Source: HRBIN35 sp036741875
GTDB lineage: Bacteria > Patescibacteriota > Minisyncoccia > UBA6257 > HR35
Direction of reading: 5' to 3'
Length of the DNA stretch: 64,000 nucleotides
Assembly: GCA_036741875.1 (NCBI GenBank)
Contig: DAINRM010000001.1
Coordinates: 70,038-134,037, forward strand
Shown: piece after piece, positions 63,976-64,000 of the stretch
How positions within the stretch are numbered: position 1 is the stretch's first letter
How the letters are laid out: each line of letters opens with the position of its first letter
Made by a program: the position numbers and the translations under genes
The notes under the pieces: model-generated
What the model saw: only the letters and a program-made list of their open reading frames with translations
Database searches by the model: none
Told to the model about the DNA's origin: nothing

Positions 63976-64000
63976 AGGTGGTTTGATTTTATAAATTTTT

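Overview
The window is a very AT-rich, densely packed bacterial chromosome segment (scaffolded, two 100-N gaps) that looks like a Candidate Phyla Radiation (Patescibacteria, Parcubacteria-like) genome. Pointers are the CPR-style gene set (T4SS-pilin-like protein, TraG/VirD4-like ATPase next to RmuC, EF-Tu-domain-2-like small protein, compact type IV pilus operon with PilV/PilX-like proteins), the absence of rplA after rplK, the 16S gene standing apart from any 23S, and very short intergenic spaces. Two genes say the organism lives hot: a full-length reverse gyrase (19468-22947) and a BpsA-type branched-polyamine synthase (53357-54088). The 16S gene is much richer in GC than the rest, as expected for a thermophile.

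Layout. 1-3.7 kb: ftsX end, ndk, rpmF, nusB, rnc and convergent cca, then tRNA-Gly. 3.8-4.05 kb: a good promoter, an assembly gap and a terminator, probably a hidden small RNA. 4-11 kb: murC, T4SS-like genes, rmuC, gap. 11.1-19.4 kb: one long minus-strand type IV pilus operon (pilB, pilC, pilV-like, surface protein, two pseudopilins/PilX-like, pilin) in which nearly every gene carries a frameshift or in-frame stop. 19.5-36.4 kb: reverse gyrase, argS, PAP2 phosphatase, flippase, tmk, rplK-nusG-secE, clpB, rplI, S41 protease, recO, a surface protein and glyS. 36.4-38.5 kb: tRNA-Val, a CheY-like regulator and a single 16S rRNA framed by a ~50-bp processing stem. 38.6-44.7 kb: aspS, pheA, ilvE, glutaredoxin-like protein, SpoU methylase. 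44.8-49.9 kb: an accessory block beside tRNA-Asn, made of a two-membrane-helix AlbA_2 (Schlafen-type) protein and a large damaged SF1 helicase/Vsr-like nuclease. 50-62.9 kb: archaeal-type UMP kinase, queA-tgt, bpsA, broken pyrG, P-type ATPase, NlpC/P60-like protein, tyrS, tRNA-Lys, tRNA-Glu, and a sugar-related trio. 63.0-64.0 kb: a segment of visibly higher GC with strong Shine-Dalgarno and GC-rich terminators, foreign to the rest.

The most unusual point is translational. The 3' end of the 16S gene lacks the CCUCC anti-Shine-Dalgarno, genes of the AT-rich part show no GGAGG before their starts, and at least two promoters (clpB, aspS) put the transcription start at or within a few bases of the ATG. 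Together these suggest a ribosome that starts without Shine-Dalgarno pairing, largely on leaderless or A-rich short-leader mRNAs. The only gene with a textbook GGAGG is the foreign one at the right end. The best candidate for an undescribed system is the membrane-sensor/AlbA_2 plus helicase-nuclease pair at 44.8-49.8 kb. Lesions in it, in the pilus locus and in pyrG, mostly one-base changes in homopolymers, could be assembly error, genuine decay, or slippage-tolerant genes; reads would decide.
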